From NCBI RefSeq assembly GCF_023283885.1, contig NZ_JAKILA010000002.1:124001-188000 (forward strand): 64,000 nt of DNA. The letters run 5' to 3'. This document shows positions 17,918-26,803 of the stretch, in pieces. A program made the position numbers and the translations under genes. Position 1 is the stretch's first letter; each line of letters opens with the position of its first letter. Under the pieces are notes generated by a model that did not search any database, was not told the origin of the DNA, and was given only the letters and a program-made list of their open reading frames with translations. The DNA comes from Shewanella basaltis. GTDB taxonomy: Bacteria; Pseudomonadota; Gammaproteobacteria; Enterobacterales; Shewanellaceae.

Positions 17918-18532
17918 GTGCCCACATTCACACAGCCAAAGGACGAACGTTTAATGCCTCAAACCGCCAGTGACGAACAGCTGATGTTAGATTATCAGGC
18001 CGGTAGCAGCAAAGCATTTGAAGTCTTATATCGCAAACACAAAGGACCGTTGTATCGCTACTTTGTGCGTCAATTACACGACCAACAGTTGGCAGAAGAT
18101 TTATATCAAGAGACTTGGGGGAAAGTGATTAAGGCCGCATCGCAATATCAGGTCAGTGCTAAATTTACCACCTGGTTGTATAAGATTGCCCATAACTTGC
18201 TCATTGATCATGTTCGCGTGGTAAAGCCGCTCGATAGCGTCAGCCCTTTAGATAAAGAACAGGACATGGACACTCTAGCTGCCAACAACCTCTGCGCCCC
18301 AGAGGTTCAATTAGAGCAACAGCAACAACTTAATATCATCAAAACCTGCATTGCCAAGTTACCGCCAGTGCAGAAAGAAGCGTTTCTACTCAATATTGAA
18401 ATGGGCATGACCGCCGCCATGATAAGCGACATTGCTAATGTAACCCTTGAAGCCACCAAAAGCCGCATTCGTTATGCTTATCAAAGTATTAAACAATGTA
18501 TTTCGAATCAATTGCCGGAGACAAGAGCATGA
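17918..18532 (+). CDS. ECF-type RNA polymerase sigma factor
   Basis: 204 residues. Region 2 is recognisable (AFEVLYRKHKGPLYRYFVRQL, then DLYQETWGKVIKAA and FTTWLYKIAHNLLIDHVR), followed by region 4 (IAKLPPVQKEAFLLNIEMGM ... TLEATKSRIRYAYQSIK). The GTG at 17918 has AAGGA seven bases upstream; an ATG at 17954 is the alternative. It directs RNA polymerase to a small regulon. Its stop overlaps the next gene's start as ATGA, which is the usual layout for a sigma factor and its partner. Confidence 0.92.
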   Translation: MPTFTQPKDERLMPQTASDEQLMLDYQAGSSKAFEVLYRKHKGPLYRYFVRQLHDQQLAEDLYQETWGKVIKAASQYQVSAKFTTWLYKIAHNLLIDHVRVVKPLDSVSPLDKEQDMDTLAANNLCAPEVQLEQQQQLNIIKTCIAKLPPVQKEAFLLNIEMGMTAAMISDIANVTLEATKSRIRYAYQSIKQCISNQLPETRA

Positions 18533-19380
18533 GTCAGTCACAAGATCATGATGCCGAGTTTGCTGCATTACACACTGAAATAAAACACCTTTATCATCAG
18601 CAGTCACTAGAACAACCAGCCGCTGAGTTAGATGAGGCTATATTAGCAAAAGCCAGGACTGCTCATCATGTGGTCGCTAAACAACGCGGCGCTCACCCCT
18701 CGTTATGGCGGCGTAATGCGTGGCTATTTTCAACGGCCGCTTCGGTGATGTTGGTGGCAGGCTTGTTTATTTTAAGCCCGAGTCTGCAACAACAAGTGGG
18801 TCTAAATATTGAGCAAGGGTTGCCAGTGCCTGTGGGGGGCACTGAGCAAATTGATGATCAACAGGCGATGAGCCAATCATCTGCAGACATCAGCCTTAAT
18901 GCAGCATCTGAACAAGCCATTGCCGTTGAAGGCATGTCAATGCGCGCCGCACCGGAGCAGCAGGAAAAGCCAGTTTCAGCCAGTCACCACGAGGCAGTAA
19001 TTGACCATACACCAGCAGACAAAATGCCAATGCGCGATGCCCTCACTCAAGCAGAGTCTGTGCGCCAAGCCCAAGCGGCTAAACAGGTTGCCGATGCAGA
19101 CGCTGCCCAGCAAAAAGCCGCTGCGCTGCCTGTACGCCAGCAAGACAAAGAGCTTAAACACATGAAGCAGCAATTTGAACGCAATCCTAAAGGTGATATT
19201 GAGCTTGATACGGCCGAACTCGCTTTAGCGCGATTACAGGCATTACTGGCAGACAATAAGCTCAAGCAAGCTGAAGGTTATATGATAACCATGGAGCAAC
19301 GCTTTCCTGAGCTGTTGAGCCCAGCGCATCCGCTGTATAAGCAATATCAAAAAATCAAAGCGCAGCTAACCTCGCAGTAA
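18529..19380 (+). CDS. Membrane-anchored anti-sigma-like partner of the ECF sigma factor
   Basis: 283 residues, starting at the ATG that overlaps the sigma-factor stop by four bases. The first ~65 residues are cytoplasmic and charged, with a single transmembrane helix at about 67-85 (WLFSTAASVMLVAGLFIL). The long Ala/Gln-rich periplasmic tail is probably partly coiled coil. The arrangement fits an anti-sigma factor, but I see no HxxxCxxC zinc motif, so it would be a non-zinc type. The C-terminal ~60 residues (ALARLQALLADNKLKQAEG) look helical and TPR-like. Confidence 0.7.
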   Translation: MSQSQDHDAEFAALHTEIKHLYHQQSLEQPAAELDEAILAKARTAHHVVAKQRGAHPSLWRRNAWLFSTAASVMLVAGLFILSPSLQQQVGLNIEQGLPVPVGGTEQIDDQQAMSQSSADISLNAASEQAIAVEGMSMRAAPEQQEKPVSASHHEAVIDHTPADKMPMRDALTQAESVRQAQAAKQVADADAAQQKAAALPVRQQDKELKHMKQQFERNPKGDIELDTAELALARLQALLADNKLKQAEGYMITMEQRFPELLSPAHPLYKQYQKIKAQLTSQ

Positions 19381-19400
19381 TTAACATGCAACACCGTTAT

Positions 19401-19430
19401 CGGCTAAGCGAATCATGCTTAGCCGATTTT
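19401..19430 (+). terminator. Terminator of the VWA-sigma operon
   Basis: A perfect 9-bp stem (CGGCTAAGC / GCTTAGCCG) with a 7-base loop, followed by ATTTT, about 20 bases past the operon's last stop. The T tract is short. Confidence 0.75.
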
Positions 19431-19483
19431 CGTTACATTTTTGTACTGCAAAAAATAACATAACTCTGATAACGTGAATAAAT

Positions 19484-19499
19484 AACCTGGGCTCAGGTT
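19484..19499. repeat. Family A end-to-end fusion (solo 16-bp palindrome)
   Basis: AACCTGGGCTCAGGTT is flanked on both sides by AAAT (19480-19483 and 19500-19503). The arms are the outermost bases of family A ends (compare AACCTGAGCTCGGG at 6923), and AAAT is the complement of the ATTT flanks of full copies. It therefore looks like an element reduced to its two tips. Confidence 0.6.
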
Positions 19500-19543
19500 A
19501 AATAACACCAAGGCCTTAGACCGAGTAAAGGAAACTCCTCACC

Positions 19544-22500
19544 ATGAAACTTCGCCGCTCAGTAACCCATTGCATGCTAGCGTTAGGCACATTAGCCTGT
19601 TCATCAATAACGTTAGCCCATGCTGCTAACCAAGGTTATTACCGCGCCCCTGCGCTGCATGACCAAACGCTTGTGTTTACCGCAGAAGGCGACTTGTGGA
19701 CGACGCAGCTTAACCAGACGAAAGCCAGCCGTTTAACTAGCCTCACAGCTGAAGAGCTTGATGCCACCATTTCTAAAGATGGCAAGTGGGTGGCATACAC
19801 CGCCAATTATGAAGGCGCGAGCGAAGTGTATGTGATGCCGATTGCTGGTGGTGTGGCCAAACGAGTCAGTTTTGAAAACAGCCGTGTGCGCCTGCAAGGT
19901 TGGACCGAGGCAGGTGAGGTGTTGTATTCAACCGATAATGCTTTTGGCCCTGCTAATTTTTGGGTACTGAAAACCGTTAATCCAAACACATTAACCGTTA
20001 CCGACCTACCATTAGCCGACGCCGTTGAAGGGGTTATCGATGATAAAGGCGAGTATGTTTACTTTACCCAGTTTGGTTTACAGGTCAGTGGCGACAACGC
20101 CAAAGTGTATCGTGGCGGCGCTAAAGGTGAAATTTGGCGTTATAAAATTGGCAGCAAACAAGAAGCTCAGCAATTAACCACCACTCATGAAGGCTCTGTT
20201 AAGCAGCCGATGCTATGGCAACAACGGGTGTATTTTGTCAGTGACCAATCGGGTAATGATAATATTTGGTCAATGAGCCTTGATGGAAAAGATGTTAAGC
20301 AACACACGCAACACACCCAATGGCAGGTGCGTGATGCCCAACTTGATAATGGCCGTATAGTGTTTCAACAAGGCGCCGATATTAAGCTACTCAATTTAGC
20401 TGACATGGCCCAAAGCACCCTCGATATTGAACTCACCAGCGACTTTGCACATCGTCGTGAACAATGGGTCAATGACCCAATGGAGTACGCCACTTCCACT
20501 GTACTGTCTCCTCAAGGCGACAATGTAGTGATTACCGCCCGCAGCCATGTGGCGATTGCCAGCAACGATGGCCGCCGTTTGGTGCAAATAGACTCCCCTG
20601 CAGACAGTAGAGTGCGTGATGCGTTATTAAGTGATGATGGCAAGTGGGTGTATGCCATTAGTGATGCGTCAGGCGAGCAAGAAATTTGGCAATACCCAGC
20701 AGACGGCTCAGCAGGTGCCAAGCAACTGACTAAAGACGGCAACACTTTACGCACCAGTTTATCGTTATCGCCAAATGGCCGTTATTTAGTGCACGACGAT
20801 TATATGGGCAATGTATGGTTATTGGATTTAACTCGCAATAACAACCAAAAAATCATGAGTAATGGTGAGGGGTTAGGCCCTTATCAAGACATTAAATGGT
20901 CGGCCGACAGCCAATTTATTGCGCTAACGCAATCAAAAATTGGCAAACAGCGCCCGCAAATCGTGTTGTATTCTATTAATGAGTCTAAAGCACAAACCTT
21001 AACAACAGATAAGTACGAGTCGTTTTCCCCAAGCTTTAGCCATGACGGTAAATGGTTGTACTTTTTGTCTAACCGCGAGTTTAAAGCCAATCCAGGTTCG
21101 CCATGGGGCGATCGCAATATGGGGCCTATTTTTGATAAACGCACCCAAATATTTGCCTTAGCGTTAGATGCAAAAGCTGTGTTTCCATTTGCTAAACCAA
21201 CAGAGCTTACAGCCAATAAAACGGTCAAAACAACAGAAGATAACAGCCCTAGTGGCTCGGCTAAAATCAAAGTCGATTGGGATGGGCTTAATCAGCGTTT
21301 ATGGCAAGTGCCGGTCGATGCTGGTAACTACAACAGCTTAACTGCCACCAAAGACAAGTTATATCTGCTTGATGGTGATCAAGATAACAGCGAGTTAAAG
21401 CTGATTAAGTTTGATGCACTGCAGCCAAAAGTTGACACCTTTAGCGACGATGTTGGTCAATATGCGTTAGCAAAAGATGGCAGTAAACTTATGCTGCGTA
21501 AAAAGTCAGATCCTAAAAACATCATGATTGTTGATGCTGGCGATAAGTTAGCCAGTGACGTGTCAAATGCTAAAGTGAGCACAGCACAATGGCAGTTAAG
21601 CATTTCGCCACAACAAGAATGGCAACAGATTTTTGAAGATGCCTGGCTTATGCACCGTGATTCATTTTTTGACCCTAACATGCGCGGCGTAGACTGGCAG
21701 GCTGCCAAAACCAAATACCAACCTCTGGTCGACAGGCTCACCGATCGTAATGAGCTCAATGACATTTTTGTGCAAATGATGGGGGAATTAAACTCACTGC
21801 ACTCGCAAGTACGTGGGGGCGACATTGACCAAGATAAAGAGGCTGCCAAGGCCGCTGCGTTAGGTGCAAGGCTCACGCAAACCGATAAAGGAGTGGTGAT
21901 CAGCCACATTTATCAAACCGACAGCGAGTTGCCTTTGTCTGGATCACCGCTTGGGCGTATTGAGGTGGACGCTCAAGAGGGCGATGTGATTCGTGCAATC
22001 AATGGTAAAAATGTTGCATCAGTTGCAGATGTCACTCAACTGCTGCGCAATCAAGCGAATAAACAGGTTTTATTAGGGCTACAACGCGGTAAAACTGCAC
22101 TCAACACTGTTGTTACACCACACGATATTAGCGCCGACGCGAAATTACGTTACCTTGACTGGGTTGAACACAATGGCGCCAAAGTGGCTGAAGCGTCAAA
22201 AGGGAATATAGGTTACTTACACCTTTATGCCATGGGCTCTGACGATATCGAAAGTTTTGCCCGTGAGTTTTACACCAACTATGACAAAGACGGCTTAATC
22301 ATTGATGTGCGCCGTAATCGTGGTGGTAATATCGACAGCTGGATAATTGAAAAACTCCTACGTCGAGCCTGGGCATTTTGGCAGCCGACTCATGGCAGTA
22401 CCCATGCCAATATGCAACAAACCTTTAGAGGCCATTTAGTGGTATTGGCCGATCAAATGACCTATTCAGACGGCGAAACCTTCTCGGCTGGCGTTAGGGC

Positions 22501-22828
22501 GCTGAATATTGCACCAATTATTGGTAAGCAAACCGCTGGGGCTGGTGTGTGGTTGTCGGGCCGAAACTCAGTTACCGACAATGGTATGGCGCGAGTGGCA
22601 GAGTACCCGCAATATGCGATTGATGGCCGCTGGATTGTAGAAGGGCATGGTGTTGAGCCAGACATTGAAGTGGATAACCTGCCTTATGCGACATTCAGTG
22701 GCAAAGACGCCCAACTTGAAGCGGCAATCAGTTACTTAAAGGATGAGTTAGTACAACAGCCCATAGCGCCATTACAAGGCTTACCCATGCCAAAAACAGG
22801 TAAAGCTGACGACATCAAAGCCAACTAG
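19544..22828 (+). CDS. Tricorn-like S41 peptidase, exported
   Basis: 1094 residues with a signal peptide cleaved near ALAHA/AN. The first ~650 residues are WD40/PD40-type propeller repeats (for example DGKWVAYTANYEGASEVYV and DGKWLYFLSNREF). A tricorn core domain follows (WLMHRDSFFDPNMRGVDW ... MGELNSLHSQVRGGD), then a PDZ segment (~790-850) and an S41 domain (~870-1060). The S41 domain has DVRRNRGGNIDSW and the nucleophile-region YSDGETFSAG near residue 970. It is expected to act as a large periplasmic peptidase that trims peptides. Confidence 0.9.
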   Translation: MKLRRSVTHCMLALGTLACSSITLAHAANQGYYRAPALHDQTLVFTAEGDLWTTQLNQTKASRLTSLTAEELDATISKDGKWVAYTANYEGASEVYVMPIAGGVAKRVSFENSRVRLQGWTEAGEVLYSTDNAFGPANFWVLKTVNPNTLTVTDLPLADAVEGVIDDKGEYVYFTQFGLQVSGDNAKVYRGGAKGEIWRYKIGSKQEAQQLTTTHEGSVKQPMLWQQRVYFVSDQSGNDNIWSMSLDGKDVKQHTQHTQWQVRDAQLDNGRIVFQQGADIKLLNLADMAQSTLDIELTSDFAHRREQWVNDPMEYATSTVLSPQGDNVVITARSHVAIASNDGRRLVQIDSPADSRVRDALLSDDGKWVYAISDASGEQEIWQYPADGSAGAKQLTKDGNTLRTSLSLSPNGRYLVHDDYMGNVWLLDLTRNNNQKIMSNGEGLGPYQDIKWSADSQFIALTQSKIGKQRPQIVLYSINESKAQTLTTDKYESFSPSFSHDGKWLYFLSNREFKANPGSPWGDRNMGPIFDKRTQIFALALDAKAVFPFAKPTELTANKTVKTTEDNSPSGSAKIKVDWDGLNQRLWQVPVDAGNYNSLTATKDKLYLLDGDQDNSELKLIKFDALQPKVDTFSDDVGQYALAKDGSKLMLRKKSDPKNIMIVDAGDKLASDVSNAKVSTAQWQLSISPQQEWQQIFEDAWLMHRDSFFDPNMRGVDWQAAKTKYQPLVDRLTDRNELNDIFVQMMGELNSLHSQVRGGDIDQDKEAAKAAALGARLTQTDKGVVISHIYQTDSELPLSGSPLGRIEVDAQEGDVIRAINGKNVASVADVTQLLRNQANKQVLLGLQRGKTALNTVVTPHDISADAKLRYLDWVEHNGAKVAEASKGNIGYLHLYAMGSDDIESFAREFYTNYDKDGLIIDVRRNRGGNIDSWIIEKLLRRAWAFWQPTHGSTHANMQQTFRGHLVVLADQMTYSDGETFSAGVRALNIAPIIGKQTAGAGVWLSGRNSVTDNGMARVAEYPQYAIDGRWIVEGHGVEPDIEVDNLPYATFSGKDAQLEAAISYLKDELVQQPIAPLQGLPMPKTGKADDIKAN

Positions 22829-22852
22829 TGTTGCGTTACCATGCCTGTAAGT

Positions 22853-22896
22853 AAAAAATGCCCCTGCCAAATCTAATTTGGTAGGGGCATTTTTTT
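22853..22896. terminator. Bidirectional terminator between the tricorn-like gene and osmC
   Basis: A 15-bp stem (ATGCCCCTGCCAAAT / ATTTGGTAGGGGCAT, one G-U pair) with loop CTA, preceded by an A tract and followed by seven T residues. It serves the two convergent genes. Confidence 0.93.
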
Positions 22897-22914
22897 CAAT
22901 CACACCACATCAGG

Positions 22915-23355
22915 TTAGCTTGTTTTAATTTCAACTTCGCAGGCAATTGAGTTGGCAATAAAGCAGTTTGCGTGCGCTTTTTCATGTATTTTTTCTAGGG
23001 TTTCTTGGTCAACCTCAACACCTTCAGCAAAGGTGACGATTGGCTCAAGAGTCATTTTGACTACAGCAATTTTGCCAGCCTCATTTTTACCTAAATCGGC
23101 GGTGGCATTGTCAACATAGCTCAACACAGGCAATCGTTTTAAATGGGCAATGGCTAAAAAGGTCAGCATGTGGCACGACGATAATGCCGCTAATAAACTT
23201 TCCTCTGGGTTTACTTTTTCAGCATTACCTTTGTATTCTGGCGCCGATGATGCCTCGATGGTTTGCCCTGTGCCAAATTTAACTTGGTGATCGCGATTAA
23301 ATTCACCTTCTTCGCTAGGGGAAGATTGCCAATTTACCGTTGTTTTAAAGCCCAT
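22915..23355 (-). CDS. OsmC-family peroxiredoxin-like protein
   Basis: 146 residues with the two reactive cysteines of the OsmC/Ohr fold, in LSSCHMLTF (~60) and HANCFIANS (~130). It probably reduces organic peroxides, or acts as a related thiol protein (YhfA/OsmC branch). The length is normal. The gene is single and convergent with the tricorn-like peptidase gene. The ATG is preceded by AGGAGT. Confidence 0.92.
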   Translation of the reverse strand: MGFKTTVNWQSSPSEEGEFNRDHQVKFGTGQTIEASSAPEYKGNAEKVNPEESLLAALSSCHMLTFLAIAHLKRLPVLSYVDNATADLGKNEAGKIAVVKMTLEPIVTFAEGVEVDQETLEKIHEKAHANCFIANSIACEVEIKTS

Positions 23356-23764
23356 TCTGTACTCCTAAAGCCACTTATGTGTGGTATTTATCATGACTTA
23401 ATATACCGTTTACTGTCAGAGCGAAGGTGAGTAAAGCGATGACTTATTCAACACCAAGCTAGGCTAAATGTCCATGTGTTTGCTGTAAAAAATACTGCTC
23501 AAAAAACCCCAAAGTGTGTCGAAATAACAACAGTCAATCGTGTCTAAAAAAGCAGGGGTTGCCTTGCTCATTCAGCGTCATTTTCCGTTGCCGTTAAATC
23601 TTGATTTGTTATCAAATTGTAATGAATACGTATGCATCGTGTTGTGTGTTATTCGAGCTAATGTCTAGTATATCGGGATAATAAATGTCCGATATTACGG
23701 TTAATTGACGCGGTATAACTGAGTATTGGATCGCTAATAAGTCGATATGGTGAAGGAAAAACCA
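23356..23764 (+). promoter_or_regulatory. Regulatory region of the alpha-glucan receptor gene with palindromes
   Basis: About 400 non-coding bases. A near-perfect 14-bp palindrome at 23623-23636 (TGAATACGTATGCA, centre ATACGTAT) has the shape of a LacI-family operator, the regulator type usual for maltodextrin genes. A second inverted repeat, ATATCGG at 23670-23676 with CCGATAT at 23689-23695, lies about 70 bases before the start codon. Assignment to a regulator is inference. Confidence 0.45.
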
Positions 23765-26719
23765 ATGCTCAAAAGTAAACCCAGTGTATTAGCGTTAGCA
23801 TTAGCTACAGCCGGTGTGAGCGTGATGTTCATGGCCTCTGTTGCTTCTGCAAATGATGCTCAGCAGGCCATTAAAGCCAATCCAACCCAAGAGTCAATTG
23901 CAGTTTTAGCGGCTGACAAGCCAGAGGTTAAAACAGAGATAACCGCAGATGATAACCAAGAAATTGAGCGAATTTCGGTAAAAGGCTATAGCCGAAGTTT
24001 GATTGACTCGCTTAATTCAAAGCGCTTTGGTGATACGGTATCAGAGCAGTTGTCGGCCGATGATTTAGGGGCATTACCTGATGTGTCAATGGCAGATGCA
24101 CTTACTCGCTTGCCGGGTATTTCTGCGGTGAGGACCGGTGGTCAAGCGGCTGAAATTAATATTCGTGGCATGTCTGGTGGTTTTGTTTTTTCAACCTTAA
24201 ATGGCCGCGAGCAGGTATCGACTAGCGGCTCTCGTAGTATAGAGTTTGACCAATACCCCTCAGAGTTGATCAGCTCTGCAGCGGTATACAAATCGCCTAA
24301 GGCATCGCTTATTGAAGGCGGTGTCGCGGGTACGGTTGAACTACAAACCGTCAGCCCATTGAGCATTGATAAAGACCACAGTTTTGTGGCCAATGCACGC
24401 GGCATGCATAACGACCGAGCCAGTGAGGTGTTTGGTGCTGAAGAATACGGCAGCCGTTTAAGCTTTTCTTATCAAGGTAAATTTTTAGAAGACACCCTAG
24501 GTGTTGCAGTCGGTTATGCTCGTCTTGAACAGCCAAGTGTTGCCACTCAATTTATTGGTCTTGCTTACAACGATTCAAAAGAACTCGACGGCGTAGCAAA
24601 CGACAGCAATGGCCCCGTCGACAACCCTGATTTTGAATACATCAGCGAAGGCTTTGAAATGCAGCACCTAGGTGGTGTTGAAACGCGAAATGGTTACATG
24701 GGCGCGATTGAATGGGCGCCAGTCGATAACTTTATCCTGAAAGCCGATGCGTTTATGTCACGTTTTGACAGTGAGTCATTTGCGCGAGGATTTCGAGCAA
24801 AGCTGGGTGGGCGTAATGCCAGTGTGGCCAATCCAGTGTTTGATGGTAACAGTGTCATTGGCGGCACATTTAACCGCACCTCAAGAAGTTATACCCGCGT
24901 AGAAATCGTTAACGACGACAACCAGGATTTTGATGAGGTCAACAGTTTTGGCATTAATGCTGACTGGCAAGTTACCGATCGCTTAAACGTGAATGTTGAT
25001 GTGTCATTATCGTCTGCAAAAAGTGATTTTCGAAATGGTTTGCTGTGGTCAAATGTGGCGGTTGATGCCAATGCTGACACGCCAATATTTGATGAGAATG
25101 TGTCAATTAGCTATTTGCTTAATGGATTAGATTTGCCAGATATTGGTTTTAATCAGGCTGATGCATTTTCAGACATTAATCGTGTCATGGTGAGTAAATA
25201 CGGTATTTATCCTTTTGTAAATGAAGATGAAGTGAAAGCCTACCGTATCGATTTTAAATATGATTTAGACACTGATTTTATATCTAGTATTGAGTTTGGT
25301 GCTCGTTTTTCTGATCGTACCTACTCAAACGACCGCTCGGTATTTGAATATGGCAACGATGGTGCATTTTCTAAGTCAGAGCCGCCACTTAAATTGACCG
25401 AGGACATGACTACCGTTGTCGATTGGCAAGGGGATTTTAGTTATTTCCCTTCCTACTTAGCGATTGATTTGGATGCGGCACTCAATGCGTGGTTTCCAAA
25501 TGGTGTACCGCAACCTGTGCAAACCTGGGGTAATGCCGATGGCGTTGTCGACCCTCATGGGTATACCACCAACTACTCTTGGACAATGTTACAAAGTGGA
25601 GAGGTATATGAAGAGGTGTTGTCGGCATACGTGATGGCCAATATCAATACCGAAATTGGCGGTTTGCCAGTGACAGGTAATATTGGTGTACGTAGGGTTG
25701 ACACTGATCAGTCAGCCACCATGCTACAAAATGTCGACGGTGATATTAATCTAGGTGCACAAAATATTGCAGACAGTGTCGGCATTATTAACCAAAACTA
25801 CGTTTCAACCGTTCAAGGTGTTAGTTACACCGATTATCTTCCATCGCTTAACATAAACGTTAACATTACCGACGATTCACTGATTCGTTTTGCGGCAGCT
25901 AAAGTAATGTCTCGACCACCGATAAACCGCCTCGCCGGTGATATTAGTGCCTCAGTTTCAGATGATGGGAAAATTAATGGTTCAAGTACCAATAACCCAT
26001 TTTTAATGCCGTTTTATGCTGATCAATATGACTTATCTTATGAGCGTTACTTTGACGAAGGCGCCTTTGTTGCTGCGGTATTTTATAAAAATATTGATTC
26101 GTTCATTGACACGATAGCCATTGAAAACTTTGATTTTAAGGCCAATGGTTTTAACGTGCCAGATTACATTATTGACGAAGAAAGTGGTGAACAAATTGCG
26201 ACCACAAATGGCACCTACACCACCGCGGTTAACAATGCCAAAGGCGGTTACATTCGTGGTGTAGAACTGGCTTACACTCAAGTGTTTGCGTCTCTTCCTG
26301 AGCCCTGGTCTGGTTTAGGGTTTAATGCTAGTTATTCGTATACCGAATCAGAGGTGCAATCGATTACCAACCTAGGTGGCGACACCACCACACAAGACTT
26401 ACCCGGTTTATCAAATAATGTGGTCAGCGCCACGCTATTTTATGCTTATGACCGTTTCGAAACCCGTGTGAGTGCAAGGTATCGCGATGAGTTTGTATCT
26501 GAGCAAGTAGCGATTAATGAGCAAGTTGTTAATTTTGATGCCGAAACCGTTATCGATTACCAAGCCTCGTATCAAGTCACTGAAGGGCTCGGTCTGCTAT
26601 TTCAAGTCAATAACCTTACCGATGAACCCACTAAGAGTTATTTCGGTAATCAACAAAAAACCGGTACTTTGCAATATTTTGGCCGCGAATTTTATTTGGG
26701 GTTCACTTATGCCATGTAA
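23765..26719 (+). CDS. TonB-dependent receptor, probable alpha-glucan transporter
   Basis: 984 residues. The ATG at 23765 has AAGGAA six bases upstream and gives a clean signal peptide (ending ASVASAND); a start 18 bases earlier is less likely. A TonB-box-like EIERISVKG precedes the plug domain (LPDVSMADALTRLPGISAVR, then INIRGM). A 22-strand barrel follows, ending in an aromatic residue pattern (REFYLGFTYAM). It belongs to the TIGR01782-type receptors found with glycan-degrading genes. The pullulanase lipoprotein gene 84 bases downstream makes maltodextrin or pullulan fragments the likely ligand. Confidence 0.9.
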   Translation: MLKSKPSVLALALATAGVSVMFMASVASANDAQQAIKANPTQESIAVLAADKPEVKTEITADDNQEIERISVKGYSRSLIDSLNSKRFGDTVSEQLSADDLGALPDVSMADALTRLPGISAVRTGGQAAEINIRGMSGGFVFSTLNGREQVSTSGSRSIEFDQYPSELISSAAVYKSPKASLIEGGVAGTVELQTVSPLSIDKDHSFVANARGMHNDRASEVFGAEEYGSRLSFSYQGKFLEDTLGVAVGYARLEQPSVATQFIGLAYNDSKELDGVANDSNGPVDNPDFEYISEGFEMQHLGGVETRNGYMGAIEWAPVDNFILKADAFMSRFDSESFARGFRAKLGGRNASVANPVFDGNSVIGGTFNRTSRSYTRVEIVNDDNQDFDEVNSFGINADWQVTDRLNVNVDVSLSSAKSDFRNGLLWSNVAVDANADTPIFDENVSISYLLNGLDLPDIGFNQADAFSDINRVMVSKYGIYPFVNEDEVKAYRIDFKYDLDTDFISSIEFGARFSDRTYSNDRSVFEYGNDGAFSKSEPPLKLTEDMTTVVDWQGDFSYFPSYLAIDLDAALNAWFPNGVPQPVQTWGNADGVVDPHGYTTNYSWTMLQSGEVYEEVLSAYVMANINTEIGGLPVTGNIGVRRVDTDQSATMLQNVDGDINLGAQNIADSVGIINQNYVSTVQGVSYTDYLPSLNINVNITDDSLIRFAAAKVMSRPPINRLAGDISASVSDDGKINGSSTNNPFLMPFYADQYDLSYERYFDEGAFVAAVFYKNIDSFIDTIAIENFDFKANGFNVPDYIIDEESGEQIATTNGTYTTAVNNAKGGYIRGVELAYTQVFASLPEPWSGLGFNASYSYTESEVQSITNLGGDTTTQDLPGLSNNVVSATLFYAYDRFETRVSARYRDEFVSEQVAINEQVVNFDAETVIDYQASYQVTEGLGLLFQVNNLTDEPTKSYFGNQQKTGTLQYFGREFYLGFTYAM

Positions 26720-26803
26720 TCAATATGCGGGTTTACAACTTATAACAACAATTAAAAATCATCAGCTTGCCAACAGGCAAGATGCGAGAGGGAGAAGCCA
26801 GTC

